Shown here: one piece after another, positions 6,655-15,495 of the stretch | Position numbering within the stretch: the stretch's first letter is position 1 | Layout: each line of letters starts with the position of its first letter | Origin: Synergistaceae bacterium | GTDB lineage: Bacteria; Synergistota; Synergistia; Synergistales; Aminobacteriaceae | Reading direction: 5' to 3' | DNA: 19,355 nt | Assembly (NCBI GenBank): GCA_012523155.1 | Contig: JAAYJB010000487.1 | Coordinates: 1-19,355, forward strand | Translations under genes and position numbers: made by a program | The notes under the pieces: model-generated | Told to the model about the DNA's origin: nothing | Seen by the model: the letters and a program-made list of their open reading frames with translations, nothing else | Database searches by the model: none

Positions 6655-7332
6655 ATGGGTGTTTCAATTATTGTAGCCATAGACGGGCCTGCGGGTGCCG
6701 GAAAGAGTACAGTTGCAAGGCTTGTGGCACAAAGACTGGGTGTGCCTTATCTCGATACAGGAGCCCTGTATCGGGCTATTGCTTTTTTTCTCGACTCCCG
6801 GAATATCCCGCCTGTAGAAAACACTGTTCTTACCGACGCGCTTTCGACCCTCTCCATAGAGTTTTCGGACAGAGGGCTGCTGCTCAACGGTGAAGAGGCT
6901 GGTTCCCGAATACGGTCGCCCCATGTTGATTCTATAGTGTCACAGTATTCGGCACTGCCGATGGTCCGCAGACGGCTTCTGTCCATTCAGCGGGACCAGG
7001 GGAAAAAAGGGCTTGTGGCGGACGGACGTGACATGGGAACGGTTGTCTTTCCCGATGCAACGGTGAAAATATTCCTTACGGCATCGGACGCGGTCCGGGC
7101 AAGGCGGCGTTACCTTGAACTCCGTGCCAGGGGGGAAAACGTTGCTTTCGACGATGTACTGGACGTGATCCGCCGGAGAGACAGGATCGATGCCGAACGT
7201 ACCTCCGCACCGCTAAAAAAGGCAGACGATGCGGTCGAGATCAATACCGACGGCCTTACTGCCGAAGAGGCCGCACGGGAAATTCTGATGCATATTGAGA
7301 GAAGAGCCGCGGAAAGTGAGGCACATCAATGA
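6655..7332 (+). CDS. cmk: Cytidylate kinase
   Basis: A 225-residue P-loop kinase that phosphorylates CMP and dCMP to their diphosphates. The Walker A motif GPAGAGKST lies at residues 11-19, YLDTGALYRA follows as in the family, the CMP-binding ADGRDMGTVVFP segment is intact (about residues 121-133), and the LID region RRRDRIDAERTSAPL carries the expected arginines. GGAGGAAAC precedes ATG 6655 at a normal distance. Its stop overlaps the plsC start as ATGA (7329-7332), and the cmk-plsC pairing is common in Bacillota. Confidence 0.96.
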   Translation: MGVSIIVAIDGPAGAGKSTVARLVAQRLGVPYLDTGALYRAIAFFLDSRNIPPVENTVLTDALSTLSIEFSDRGLLLNGEEAGSRIRSPHVDSIVSQYSALPMVRRRLLSIQRDQGKKGLVADGRDMGTVVFPDATVKIFLTASDAVRARRRYLELRARGENVAFDDVLDVIRRRDRIDAERTSAPLKKADDAVEINTDGLTAEEAAREILMHIERRAAESEAHQ

Positions 7333-7967
7333 CTTTTTTTCAAAAGACCTTCTATTTCCTTGTCAAATGGTTTTTCTTTATCTGCCTGAAGGTCTACAAC
7401 AGGCTGTCGATCAGGTGGGGAACATCTCTTCCTGACCGGAACGTTATCGTGATCGCCAACCACTGCAGCAATCTCGACCCTGTGATCATGGGGGCTGTTT
7501 TTCCGGGAAGGGTCCGCTTCCTGGCGAAATCGGAGCTGTTTGAACCGTTCCTTTTCGGAAGCATGGTTCGTGCACTCGGAGCCGTGCCCGTGGATAAACA
7601 GGACAGCCAGAGCGCCGGGACGGCCCTGAAAGCCTTTCTCAAGCTTCTGAAAGAGGGCGAGAATGTGCTTCTTTTCCCCGAAGGCGGACGCTCCCTGGAC
7701 GGCAAACTGAAACCCCTCGAGGGTGGAGCCGCCCTTATTGCCATGAAGTCCGGGGCACCTATTGTACCTGCTTTCGTTACCGGGACATTCGAAGCAATGC
7801 CCCCGGGGGCAAAGTGGGTCAAACCGGTCCATCTGGCCGTCGTCTTTGGTGAAACCATTGAAACCGGGGAATACATATCTCTCGGCAGGGAAGGCCGGGA
7901 CAAGCTGGTCAGGAAGCTCCAGGAAACCCTTGAATCTCTCGAACCCCTGGCACTTGAGCTGAAGTAA
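7329..7967 (+). CDS. plsC: 1-acyl-sn-glycerol-3-phosphate acyltransferase
   Basis: A membrane-associated acyltransferase that makes phosphatidic acid from lysophosphatidic acid. The 212-residue protein has an aromatic, hydrophobic N-terminal segment (about residues 3-20) that could anchor it in the membrane. The catalytic HxxxxD motif appears as NHCSNLD (His45, Asp50), and the glycerol-phosphate-binding FPEGGRS is at 116-122, with a later IVPAFVTG segment typical of the family. The start overlaps cmk by 4 bp, and the stop codon TAA abuts the hflX ATG directly. Substrate could be another acyl acceptor, but the context fits PlsC. Confidence 0.92.
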   Translation: MTFFQKTFYFLVKWFFFICLKVYNRLSIRWGTSLPDRNVIVIANHCSNLDPVIMGAVFPGRVRFLAKSELFEPFLFGSMVRALGAVPVDKQDSQSAGTALKAFLKLLKEGENVLLFPEGGRSLDGKLKPLEGGAALIAMKSGAPIVPAFVTGTFEAMPPGAKWVKPVHLAVVFGETIETGEYISLGREGRDKLVRKLQETLESLEPLALELK

Positions 7968-9092
7968 ATGGTGCGAAAGGCGGTCCTTGCGGCTCTAGAG
8001 CTTCCAAAGCAGGAGTTTGATCCCTCCGTCCTCCTGGAAGAACTGAAGCTTCTCCTGCTAAATCTCGGAATCGAGACGGTGGGTACAGCTGTTCAGAAGC
8101 GGGACAAACAGGATCCGGCTTTTCTCGTTGGGAAAGGCAAGGCAGAAGAGCTCGGGCTTTTCTGCAAATCAGCGGGAGCAACCCTGATCGTCTGCAACGA
8201 GAACCTTTCCCCGGGACAGAAGAACAGCCTGCAGAAATGCACAGGGGTCGAGGTATGGGATCGTCCGTTTGTGATAATGAAGATTTTTGAAAAAAGGGCC
8301 GCCACTTCGGAAGCGAAGCTCCAGGTTGAGATGGCCCTGTGCAAATACGAGATCCCTCACCTCAAGGGGCTTGGAGCCCAAATGTCCCGCCTGGGCGGTG
8401 GCATCGGGACACGAGGTCCCGGAGAGACGGAATTCGAAAGACACCGGAGGAAGCTTGAGAGAAGGGTACGGGATATCGGAAAAAAACTTCAGGTGCTGAA
8501 GCGAAAACGGTCACTACAGAGGGACAGGCGCAGAAAGATGAATATTCCTGTCGTTTCTCTGGTAGGGTATACCAACAGCGGAAAATCTTCTCTTCTGAAA
8601 GTGCTCAGCAGGGATTCAAGTCTTCTAACGGAAAACAGGCTTTTTTCGACCCTGGACACCTTTATGAGAAAGGTTCGGCTTCCATCAGGAAGAGAAATTC
8701 TTCTCTCGGACACAGTAGGCTTTATAAGGGATCTTCCTCCCGGGCTCGTTGCTGCCTTTCGAACAACACTCGAGGAGATAGTGACGTCATCGTTTCTCGT
8801 GATCGTTCTCGACGCATCCGCCACGGATCTTTGCGAGATCAAGGAGGTCGTGGAGAAAACCCTTCACGAAATAGGCGCGGGGAAAATTCCCCGACTGTTT
8901 GCCCTGAACAAGTCCGACCTTCTTGATACGAATTCTTTGGAAATGATCCGCAGCCGTTTTCTTGAGGCCGGAGAAGCGGCAGTGAGCACGAGTGCGGTAA
9001 TGGGGACAGGGCTCCCGGAATTTTTGGCTTTATTGGACACTTTTTTGCAGAAAACCGAGGCAGCTTCCAGCGAAGGGGATGTTGAGCAATGA
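7968..9092 (+). CDS. hflX: Ribosome-associated GTPase HflX
   Basis: A 374-residue GTPase that binds the 50S subunit and in other bacteria splits or rescues stalled ribosomes, especially under stress. The N-terminal HflX domain (about residues 20-130) contains the VGKGKAEEL and NLSPGQKNSLQ segments, followed by a basic helical linker with the diagnostic GGGIGTRGPGETEFE (143-157). The G domain has Walker A GYTNSGKSS (200-208), G3 DTVGF, and G4 NKSD. The ATG follows the plsC TAA with no spacer, and the 3' end overlaps yicC as ATGA. The length is slightly below that of E. coli HflX because the C-terminal extension is short. Confidence 0.95.
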   Translation: MVRKAVLAALELPKQEFDPSVLLEELKLLLLNLGIETVGTAVQKRDKQDPAFLVGKGKAEELGLFCKSAGATLIVCNENLSPGQKNSLQKCTGVEVWDRPFVIMKIFEKRAATSEAKLQVEMALCKYEIPHLKGLGAQMSRLGGGIGTRGPGETEFERHRRKLERRVRDIGKKLQVLKRKRSLQRDRRRKMNIPVVSLVGYTNSGKSSLLKVLSRDSSLLTENRLFSTLDTFMRKVRLPSGREILLSDTVGFIRDLPPGLVAAFRTTLEEIVTSSFLVIVLDASATDLCEIKEVVEKTLHEIGAGKIPRLFALNKSDLLDTNSLEMIRSRFLEAGEAAVSTSAVMGTGLPEFLALLDTFLQKTEAASSEGDVEQ

Positions 9093-9973
9093 TCCGAAGC
9101 ATGACGGGGTTCACAAGGGAAATTCGGGCCTTCGAGTGGGGAACTCTTACAATTGAGCTTTCTTCTGTAAATCACAGGTACCAGGAGATCTCCATAAGGA
9201 TGCCGAGAGAAATGGCCTCTTTCGAGTCAGCCATATCCGGAATGATTCGTTCGGGGCTTGGAAGAGGCAAAATTCGCCTTCACGGGGAAATAAGCTGGGC
9301 ACCAAGGTTCCGGGCTCTCGTGATCGACAGGGATGTACTGGCCGGCTATTACTCACAGCTCCTTACTCTCTCGGGAGACCTTGGGGAAACAAGCAGACCT
9401 TCCCTTTCATCGCTCCTTTCACTGCCGGGCGTCATGGATTCTCCATCGGTTCTTGCCATGGTGGAAAAAGAAGTTGGAGAAGCGCTGGAGGATGTTATTG
9501 GAAATGCGCTCGGCAGCCTTTCCGAAATGAGAGAGAAGGAGGGCGGGCACCTCCTGAAAGCGATCACAGGGTACCTTGACTCGTTTGAAGAAATGATTTC
9601 CTCTGTCGAAACGTACTGGAACAGCAAAAAGAGTGAACTTTTCGAAGAACTCAGAACGAGGGTAACGGTACTGCTCGAAGGTGTCACATCTGAAGCGGAC
9701 CAGGGACGAGTTGCCCAGGAACTGGCGATCATGGGTGATAAATGGGACATATCTGAAGAATTCGTTCGGTCCAAAAGCCACTGCAGCCAGTTCCGTTCCA
9801 TTCTTGCCGGCCCTTCATCGGAAGGCCGGAAGCTTGACTTCCTTCTCCAGGAGATGAACAGGGAAGTGAACACAATGGGCTCGAAGATCACCGACGCAGA
9901 TCTTCGCTGGATGGTAGTTGAAGCCAAGACCCTCCTTGAAAAGATCAGGGAACAGGTCCAGAACGTGGAGTGA
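9089..9973 (+). CDS. yicC: YicC/YloC family endoribonuclease
   Basis: A 294-residue member of the YicC family, metal-dependent endoribonucleases implicated in small-RNA turnover. The N-terminus [10 protein letters not shown] and the following SVNHRYQEI match the family, as does the C-terminal domain with [22 protein letters not shown]. The position between hflX and remA-gmk-rpoZ is the conserved yloC-remA-gmk-rpoZ arrangement of Bacillota. Its start overlaps hflX by 4 bp (ATGA, 9089-9092). Confidence 0.93.
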   Translation: MIRSMTGFTREIRAFEWGTLTIELSSVNHRYQEISIRMPREMASFESAISGMIRSGLGRGKIRLHGEISWAPRFRALVIDRDVLAGYYSQLLTLSGDLGETSRPSLSSLLSLPGVMDSPSVLAMVEKEVGEALEDVIGNALGSLSEMREKEGGHLLKAITGYLDSFEEMISSVETYWNSKKSELFEELRTRVTVLLEGVTSEADQGRVAQELAIMGDKWDISEEFVRSKSHCSQFRSILAGPSSEGRKLDFLLQEMNREVNTMGSKITDADLRWMVVEAKTLLEKIREQVQNVE

Positions 9974-9978
9974 TCGAT

Positions 9979-10248
9979 ATGACTTCAAAGCTTGTTCATA
10001 TAGGTTTCGGCAATATGATCGTGGGTGACCGGATCGTTGCGATCATCCACCCCACATCCGCCCCTATCAAGCGACTTAAGGAAGAGGCAAAAGAAGACGG
10101 GCGCCTTATCGACGCGACCCAGGGGAGAAAGACACGGGCAATCCTGGTAACGGACAGTAATCATGTCGTGTTGTCGGCGATCCAGCCCGAGACGATAGTC
10201 AACAGGTTCGAGGATGACGCCGAGGATGAATCTTCAAGGCAGGGGTAG
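9979..10248 (+). CDS. remA: RemA-type DNA-binding regulator (DUF370)
   Basis: An 89-residue homologue of B. subtilis RemA, a ring-forming DNA-binding protein that activates biofilm matrix and osmoprotection genes there. Nearly the whole family signature is visible: [36 protein letters not shown] and [13 protein letters not shown] choose ATG 9979, preceded by GGAG at about 8 nt and matching the usual N-terminus; a GTG at 9970 in frame overlaps the yicC stop and is less likely. The gmk start lies 35 bp inside the remA 3' end. In a non-Bacillus host the regulated genes are unknown; chromosomal architecture or extracellular matrix control are possibilities. Confidence 0.9.
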   Translation: MTSKLVHIGFGNMIVGDRIVAIIHPTSAPIKRLKEEAKEDGRLIDATQGRKTRAILVTDSNHVVLSAIQPETIVNRFEDDAEDESSRQG

Positions 10249-10813
10249 GCTGTTCGTCCTTTCGGGACCAAGCGGTGCAGGAAAGGGGACCCTTCGCAAA
10301 AAAGCGTTCGAGGATCTTGATGGCATCGTGTTCTCCATTTCCTGCACAACACGCTCTGTACGGGAGGGTGAACAGGACGGGGTGGATTACCGCTTTGTCT
10401 CGAAAGATGCCTTTCGTGAGCTGCTGGGGCGGGGAAAGTTTCTCGAACATGCCTTTGTGCATGGCCATTACTACGGCACTCTCAGGGAAGATGTGGAAAA
10501 TGCTCTCGGGCAGGGACTCGACATCATCCTTGAAATAGACGTCCAGGGAGCTTTTCAAATACGGGAAGAGATGCCGGAGAGCATACTCATTTTTGTATCA
10601 CCACCCTCACTCGGTGAGCTTGAAAGAAGGTTGAGGGAACGAGGGACGGAAAGCGAAAATATGCTCGCTCTCAGGCTGAAAAATGCCCGGCTGGAAATAG
10701 ACAGGACCGGAGAGTATGATTATGTGATCATTAACGACGACGCTGAAAGAGCGTCAGCTGAACTGAAAAGAATAATTCTCGCTTACAGGGAGAAAAAGGG
10801 GGTAATACCATGA
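10214..10813 (+). CDS. gmk: Guanylate kinase
   Basis: A 199-residue kinase converting GMP to GDP with ATP. The P-loop GPSGAGKGT is at residues 18-26, followed by the GMP-binding [20 protein letters not shown] (about 43-62), GHYYGT, and the EIDVQGA segment with its catalytic-site Asp. The first in-frame ATG (10214) gives a 35-bp overlap with remA; ATG 10226 is an alternative that removes four residues. Neither has a perfect ribosome-binding site, consistent with coupling to remA translation. The 3' end overlaps rpoZ as ATGA. Confidence 0.95.
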   Translation: MTPRMNLQGRGRLFVLSGPSGAGKGTLRKKAFEDLDGIVFSISCTTRSVREGEQDGVDYRFVSKDAFRELLGRGKFLEHAFVHGHYYGTLREDVENALGQGLDIILEIDVQGAFQIREEMPESILIFVSPPSLGELERRLRERGTESENMLALRLKNARLEIDRTGEYDYVIINDDAERASAELKRIILAYREKKGVIP

Positions 10814-11055
10814 TTTTTTACGATATTGACTCGCTGGCTGAAAAGCAGGGCATCGACAACAAGTACCTTCTGACAGTCGCAGTTGCGAACAGGGCGAGGA
10901 CCCTGAGCGAGCAGAAGGGGAGAACCCTGGACGAGGACAACGAGAAATTTATTTCCACGGCACTCCAGGAGTTTGACTTCAGCGCCGTCCACATTTCTCT
11001 TGAAGACTCCCCATCCGGAAAAGACGGAGCTGTTCCGGACAGCAGCCATGAATGA
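10810..11055 (+). CDS. rpoZ: RNA polymerase omega subunit
   Basis: An 81-residue omega subunit that assists RNA polymerase assembly by clamping the beta-prime C-terminus. The conserved core NKYLLTVAVANRARTLSEQ (about residues 17-35) matches the family's helix with the YxLxxxxAxRAR pattern. The C-terminus after about residue 62 is variable and acidic. The gene overlaps gmk by 4 bp (ATGA) and coaBC by 8 bp. The gmk-rpoZ-coaBC-priA order is conserved in many bacteria and supports the assignment of this short gene. Confidence 0.92.
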   Translation: MIFYDIDSLAEKQGIDNKYLLTVAVANRARTLSEQKGRTLDEDNEKFISTALQEFDFSAVHISLEDSPSGKDGAVPDSSHE

Positions 11056-12265
11056 ATGGAAACATAAACGGAAAATCGTTCTCGGAATCACGGGTGGGAT
11101 TTCAGCCTACAAGAGCCCGGAAATAGTCCGTGCCCTCGTCAAATCGGGATGTGATGTGGAAGTTGTCCTGACCGAAGACGGGGAGAGGTTTGTCAGCCCC
11201 ATGGTCCTTTCAGTCCTTTCGGGACGGCGCACCTGGACGCAGCGTGATTTCCTTTCAGATGAGTACGGATGGAAAATCCCACACATCAGCCTTGCAGACT
11301 GGGCGGATGCCGTTCTCATTGCACCCTGCACTGCTGAAACAATTTCCAGGATCGCCCAGGGTTCCGGTAAGGAACTGCTCTGTTCAACAGTCCTTGCGAC
11401 ACGATCCCCCGTGGTCGTTTTCCCCGCAATGAATGTGCATATGCTGAACCACCCGTCCACGGCAAGGAACCTGGAAATCCTCAAAGAGATGGGGATGATC
11501 GTATCGGAGCCCGAGACGGGAAGCCTGGCATGCGGTTATGAAGGAAAAGGAAGGCTTCCAGCAGTGGATGCCATCCTTGATGAGATGTGGCGTGCCATTT
11601 GCCCCTTCAAGACTCTCGAGGGAAGGAATATCCTCGTGACCGCCGGACCGACCTGGGAATTTCTTGACCCGGTCCGTTTTATCAGCAACCCGAGCACCGG
11701 GAAAATGGGATACGCAATGGCGAGGACTGCCTGGTACAGAGGAGGCTCGGTGTCTTTCGTTCACGGTCCCTGCAGCTTCGGAAACCTAGCGGGATTTTCT
11801 GTGTATCCGGTGGTGTCGGCGGAAGAAATGAAACGAACAGTTCTCTCTCTTGCAGACGAAATGGACTATGTTGTCAAGGCTGCTGCAGTGGGAGACTACA
11901 GGGCTGCCTCCTTCAGCGAACGGAAAATCAAACGGGAGAAAGAGGACATACTCCGCCTTGAACTTGTCCAGAACACCGATATTGCTGCAGCACTCGGGGA
12001 ACGGAAAAAAAAGGGGCAGATCCTGGTAGGGTTTGCTGCAGAGAGCCATGATCTCGTGGAAAACGCCTCAGGCAAGATGAAGAGGAAGAACCTCGATTTT
12101 ATTGCTGCCAACGATATCACTGGAACAGACACCGGTTTCGGCAGCGATACGAATGAGGTGAAACTACTCGGTGTCGACGGGACCATTTCGGAATTTTCCG
12201 GAACGAAGGATGATGTTGCGGAGGGAATATGGAACCGGATACTCGGGGAGGACCTTCCCCGGTGA
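11048..12265 (+). CDS. coaBC: Bifunctional phosphopantothenoylcysteine decarboxylase / phosphopantothenate-cysteine ligase
   Basis: A 405-residue bifunctional enzyme for two successive steps of coenzyme A synthesis. The N-terminal CoaC flavoprotein domain (about residues 8-185) shows GITGGISAYKS, the PAMNVHM version of PxMNxxMW and the substrate-flap cysteine in LACGYEGKGR. The C-terminal CoaB domain (about 190-405) shows the nucleotide-binding TAGPTWEFLDPVRFISNPSTGKMGYA, the AAAVGDYR with KIKR lysine region, and NDITGTDTGFGSDTNEV. The CoaC PASANT-like motif reads APCTAET here, so the usual Asn is Glu. I start at ATG 11048, which overlaps rpoZ by 8 bp and gives the normal N-terminus; the frame is open further upstream inside rpoZ. 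Confidence 0.94.
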   Translation: MNEWKHKRKIVLGITGGISAYKSPEIVRALVKSGCDVEVVLTEDGERFVSPMVLSVLSGRRTWTQRDFLSDEYGWKIPHISLADWADAVLIAPCTAETISRIAQGSGKELLCSTVLATRSPVVVFPAMNVHMLNHPSTARNLEILKEMGMIVSEPETGSLACGYEGKGRLPAVDAILDEMWRAICPFKTLEGRNILVTAGPTWEFLDPVRFISNPSTGKMGYAMARTAWYRGGSVSFVHGPCSFGNLAGFSVYPVVSAEEMKRTVLSLADEMDYVVKAAAVGDYRAASFSERKIKREKEDILRLELVQNTDIAAALGERKKKGQILVGFAAESHDLVENASGKMKRKNLDFIAANDITGTDTGFGSDTNEVKLLGVDGTISEFSGTKDDVAEGIWNRILGEDLPR

Positions 12266-12281
12266 AGAAAGGTGGTCTCCC

Positions 12282-14096
12282 TTGCCTTTATGGGATGTGA
12301 ACGTTCCTGGGCCGTGGTGGAACAGTCTGACGTACGAATTCACGGAACATGCGGAACCCGGGGGAAGGGCACTGGTTCCCGTGGGAAAGGGTTTCCGTCA
12401 CGGCATAATTGAAAGAGGACCAGTAGGCCGCCCTACCGGCGAAGGTTTTACGATCCGCCAGGCAAGGGCGGTTTCTGACGCTGAGCCCCTCCTTCTCCAA
12501 ACAATGCTGCAGCTCGTGTCCTGGGCAGGAAAAACGTTTCTCTGCGGCCCCGGAGAAACACTTAAGACTGCTGTTCCAGCTTCGATCCTCTCCTTTCCCG
12601 AGCCTTTCCCGTCTTTCTCCGGCAACCCTGGAAGAAAAATACAGGGCATCTACGAAGAGGTTTTTCTCTACGAGTGCAGAACACGGAAAAGGTGGATTCA
12701 ATTTATAGAACGCATAGAAAATGCGGAACCATTTCTCGTCCTTTTTCCGGAGCATGAAATGGCGTCCTCTTTTTTCGATCTTCTTCCGACTATACTGAAG
12801 GAGAGGACGATTTTGTGGCCTTCAGGCGGAGGCAAAAAGCTCCATAACACCTGGCTTACGGCACGGGCCGGGGGAGTTTCCGGAATTGTAGGGGGACCGG
12901 GTGCCGTTTTTGCACCTCTTCCGTTTCTTTCATCCGTAATTGTGGACGAGGAAAGCAGCGGTGCATTCAGAAGCTATAATAAACCCTTTATTAATGCCAG
13001 AACCATCGCAGGGAGGAGAGCCCTCCTCGAAAAATCATCTCTCACACTTGCAGGCAGGCTTCCCTCATCCAGGGTTTACCTGAGGGGGCGTCCTGTTTGC
13101 ACGACAGCAGCGCCACGGCATTCAGTCAGGTATGTAGACATACGGAAGGGCTTTGCCTCAGAAACTCCCGGAGTGGAGGGAAATCTCCGCCTTTCCGAGG
13201 CCCTTCTTGCAGAAACAAAAAATGCGCTCGTACGGGGGAAAACAGCGCTGTGGCTCCTCGACAGAAAGGGGTACGCAGGGGAAGTGGCCTGCGAAGACTG
13301 CGGCAATTCCGTAAGATGCCCCAGGTGTTCCGGAATCATGGCGTGGGAAGAAAAAAAAGGCAGACTTCGCTGTTCATCGTGCGGGACATCAAAGCCCATT
13401 CCGGAATTCTGCCCCATCTGCAGAGGCACCCTTCTGACGGGGAAAAGGCCGGGTCTCGAGGCTCTTTTTCCTGTCGCCAGGGCCATTGCACAGGAGGGTA
13501 TTCCTGTTATGCTCTGGAACGAGGCCAGGACGACCGGAAAGAAGAACAGGCTCGCGCTGAAAAAAGAACTCGCAACGGGCGGTATCGTTCTTGGAACCCG
13601 TGCCGCCCTTGCTTTATGCGATATGGCGGAAATAGGTTTCGCAGCCTGGATAGATGCCGACGGAGAGACACGGAGTGTCTCTTACCAAGCGAAATTCAAT
13701 GCATTTTCCATGGCCTGGGAATCATTCTGGAGGGGAAACGAGGGGACGGACCGCGTAGTTCTACTTCAGAGTAGGCGTCCGGGAACCAGCTGGCAAAGAG
13801 GCATGGTCAGCGGCTGGGAGAAATTTTGGGAGGATGAGCTGGCGGAACGGAAGGAGCTTGGTCTTCCCCCATATGCTTTTCTGGTTGAAATCAGTGCACG
13901 GTCAGCGGAACAGAAAGAGAGTATAATGTCAAAACTGGAAGAATCAGGTTTTCTCCCCATGGATCCCGGCACCCCTCCCCTTATTTTCTGGGTGGCTGCT
14001 GAATCTCTTTCCAGGGTCCACGGCGTTCTTGCACCGTTTTTTTCAATCGGGAATTCACGGAAAGGATTCCCCGAAATAAAAGTCTGGATCGACTGA
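12282..14096 (+). CDS. priA: PriA-like replication restart protein lacking helicase motifs
   Basis: A 604-residue PriA-family protein, shorter than E. coli PriA (about 730). The N-terminal 3'-DNA-binding-like domain is recognisable (PLWDVNVPGPWWNSLTYEF, then GRALVPVGK). All eight zinc-binding cysteines are kept (337, 340, 346, 349, 364, 367, 377, 380). The ATPase core is degenerate: the Walker A position reads ECRTRKRW (131-138), the DEEH box is DEES (222-225), the GTQM-KGHD motif is GTRAALALCDM (438-448), and the arginine-finger QVAGRAGR region is lost (about 478-485). Length and an open frame without stops argue for a functional non-helicase scaffold rather than a pseudogene. I start at TTG 12282 because AAAGGTGG lies 6-7 nt upstream and the N-terminus then fits; an ATG at 12171 would overlap coaBC by 95 bp. 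Confidence 0.86.
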   Translation: MPLWDVNVPGPWWNSLTYEFTEHAEPGGRALVPVGKGFRHGIIERGPVGRPTGEGFTIRQARAVSDAEPLLLQTMLQLVSWAGKTFLCGPGETLKTAVPASILSFPEPFPSFSGNPGRKIQGIYEEVFLYECRTRKRWIQFIERIENAEPFLVLFPEHEMASSFFDLLPTILKERTILWPSGGGKKLHNTWLTARAGGVSGIVGGPGAVFAPLPFLSSVIVDEESSGAFRSYNKPFINARTIAGRRALLEKSSLTLAGRLPSSRVYLRGRPVCTTAAPRHSVRYVDIRKGFASETPGVEGNLRLSEALLAETKNALVRGKTALWLLDRKGYAGEVACEDCGNSVRCPRCSGIMAWEEKKGRLRCSSCGTSKPIPEFCPICRGTLLTGKRPGLEALFPVARAIAQEGIPVMLWNEARTTGKKNRLALKKELATGGIVLGTRAALALCDMAEIGFAAWIDADGETRSVSYQAKFNAFSMAWESFWRGNEGTDRVVLLQSRRPGTSWQRGMVSGWEKFWEDELAERKELGLPPYAFLVEISARSAEQKESIMSKLEESGFLPMDPGTPPLIFWVAAESLSRVHGVLAPFFSIGNSRKGFPEIKVWID

Positions 14097-14119
14097 GATC
14101 CAGCGAGGAGGATTCACCC

Positions 14120-15442
14120 ATGCCTGTAGTGTCGATAATAGGAAGACCCAATGTGGGCAAATCATCGCTTTTCAACCGCCTTACCGGCCGCAGGGAAGCT
14201 ATAGTGGATGATATGCCGGGAGTGACGAGAGACCGGCTTTACGGAGAAGCAGAGTGGCGGGATAGAAAGTTTTACGTTGTCGATACGGGAGGATTTCTCG
14301 CGAAAGACGAACACGCATTTGTTCATGGAATGAGGCAGCAGGTGCGGACAGCCCTTGCTGAAAGCGACGTTGTTCTCTTTATGATCGACGGTAGGGAAGG
14401 ACCCACGTGGATGGACGATGACGTGGCGGATATGCTGAGAAAATCAGGGAAACCGGTCATCGTTGTGGCAAACAAGATCGACGATAGTATTCACGAAGAT
14501 CTTGTCTACCAAGCCTACTCCCTCGGGTTTGATGAAGTTATCGGCATAAGCGCAGAGCACAAGCGCAACATCTATGATCTCCTCGACCTTGTTATCGAGA
14601 AGCTGCCGAAAGATGAGCCGATGGCCGAAGCATCTTCTGAAGTCAGGGTAGCAATCGTCGGGAAACCGAACGTAGGGAAATCAAGCCTTCTCAATTATCT
14701 TGCAGGAGAGGAACGCTCACTCGTGACCGACATCCCGGGGACTACCCGTGATGCGGTCGATACCTCGGTGACGATCGGAGGAGTTTCTTTCAGGCTTATC
14801 GATACCGCAGGGCTGCGGAGAAAAAGCAGGATAGAGGACAACATCGAGTATTATTCCTACATCAGGACTCTCCAGGCAATAGACAGGTGCGATGTCGCCC
14901 TTCTCCTGATGGATGCCACTGAGCCGTTCACAGACCAGGACAAAAAGCTGGCCTCGGAAATCTCGGAAAGAGGAAAGGGAATAGTCCTCCTTGTGAATAA
15001 ATGGGACCTGCTCGGGAAAAAAGACGAACTCGGCGATGTGATGAAACGCAAACTGAAAGACGAGATGGGGTTCGTTTCCTTTGCCCCCCTGCACTTTATT
15101 TCTGCCCTCACAGGCAGGGGCATACAGAAAGTGCCGGAACTAGTGCTCAAGGTGAACGGAAACAGGAACAGCAGGATCGGAACAACGCTTCTGAACAGGC
15201 TTGTACGTGATATCCTTGCTTTTGACAGGCTTCCGACTGATTCCAGGGGAAGGGCGTTCAAAATTTTCTACTGTACCCAGGCGGAAATTGCCCCGCCCAC
15301 GTTCATTTTCTTTGTCAACTTCCCCGACCTGGCCGAAAAGGCCTTTGAAAATCACATGGAGAAGGAATTGCGGTCACTTGCTGACTTTGAGGGGACTCCC
15401 CTGCGAATTTTCTGGCGCGGAAAAGAGGAAAAATCAAGTTAA
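14120..15442 (+). CDS. der: Ribosome biogenesis GTPase Der (EngA)
   Basis: A 440-residue protein with two tandem GTPase domains and a C-terminal KH-like domain, needed for 50S subunit assembly. The first domain has GRPNVGKSS (8-16), DTGGF (55-59) and NKID (118-121). The second has GKPNVGKSS (181-189), DTAG (228-231) and NKWD (293-296). The KH-like region (about 350-440) ends in PLRIFWRGKEEK, as in the family. CGAGGAGGA (14103-14111) precedes ATG 14120. It is the last gene of the long co-directional run; I see no clear hairpin terminator behind it before the hup promoter. Confidence 0.97.
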   Translation: MPVVSIIGRPNVGKSSLFNRLTGRREAIVDDMPGVTRDRLYGEAEWRDRKFYVVDTGGFLAKDEHAFVHGMRQQVRTALAESDVVLFMIDGREGPTWMDDDVADMLRKSGKPVIVVANKIDDSIHEDLVYQAYSLGFDEVIGISAEHKRNIYDLLDLVIEKLPKDEPMAEASSEVRVAIVGKPNVGKSSLLNYLAGEERSLVTDIPGTTRDAVDTSVTIGGVSFRLIDTAGLRRKSRIEDNIEYYSYIRTLQAIDRCDVALLLMDATEPFTDQDKKLASEISERGKGIVLLVNKWDLLGKKDELGDVMKRKLKDEMGFVSFAPLHFISALTGRGIQKVPELVLKVNGNRNSRIGTTLLNRLVRDILAFDRLPTDSRGRAFKIFYCTQAEIAPPTFIFFVNFPDLAEKAFENHMEKELRSLADFEGTPLRIFWRGKEEKSS

Positions 15443-15445
15443 CAC

Positions 15446-15474
15446 TTGACCTGAACCGCACTTGCTGGTAATAA
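15446..15474 (+). promoter_or_regulatory. Promoter of hup
   Basis: TTGACC (15446-15451), which begins four bases after the der stop codon, is separated by 17 bp from TAATAA (15469-15474). A start near 15481 gives a leader of about 75 nt before the HU start codon. Confidence 0.68.
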
Positions 15475-15495
15475 TAGGCTGAACAGTGGTTTTAA

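Noticed and set aside
7326..7903. Two long - strand frames (168 and 169 codons) opposite plsC
   Set aside because: Both are shadows of the plsC frame without ribosome-binding sites or family features.
13097..13774. A 225-codon + strand frame inside priA, with many Cys/Arg/Ser residues
   Set aside because: It overlaps the conserved zinc-domain coding frame, shows out-of-frame composition and has no recognisable domain. It does not indicate a frameshift, because the priA frame is continuous.
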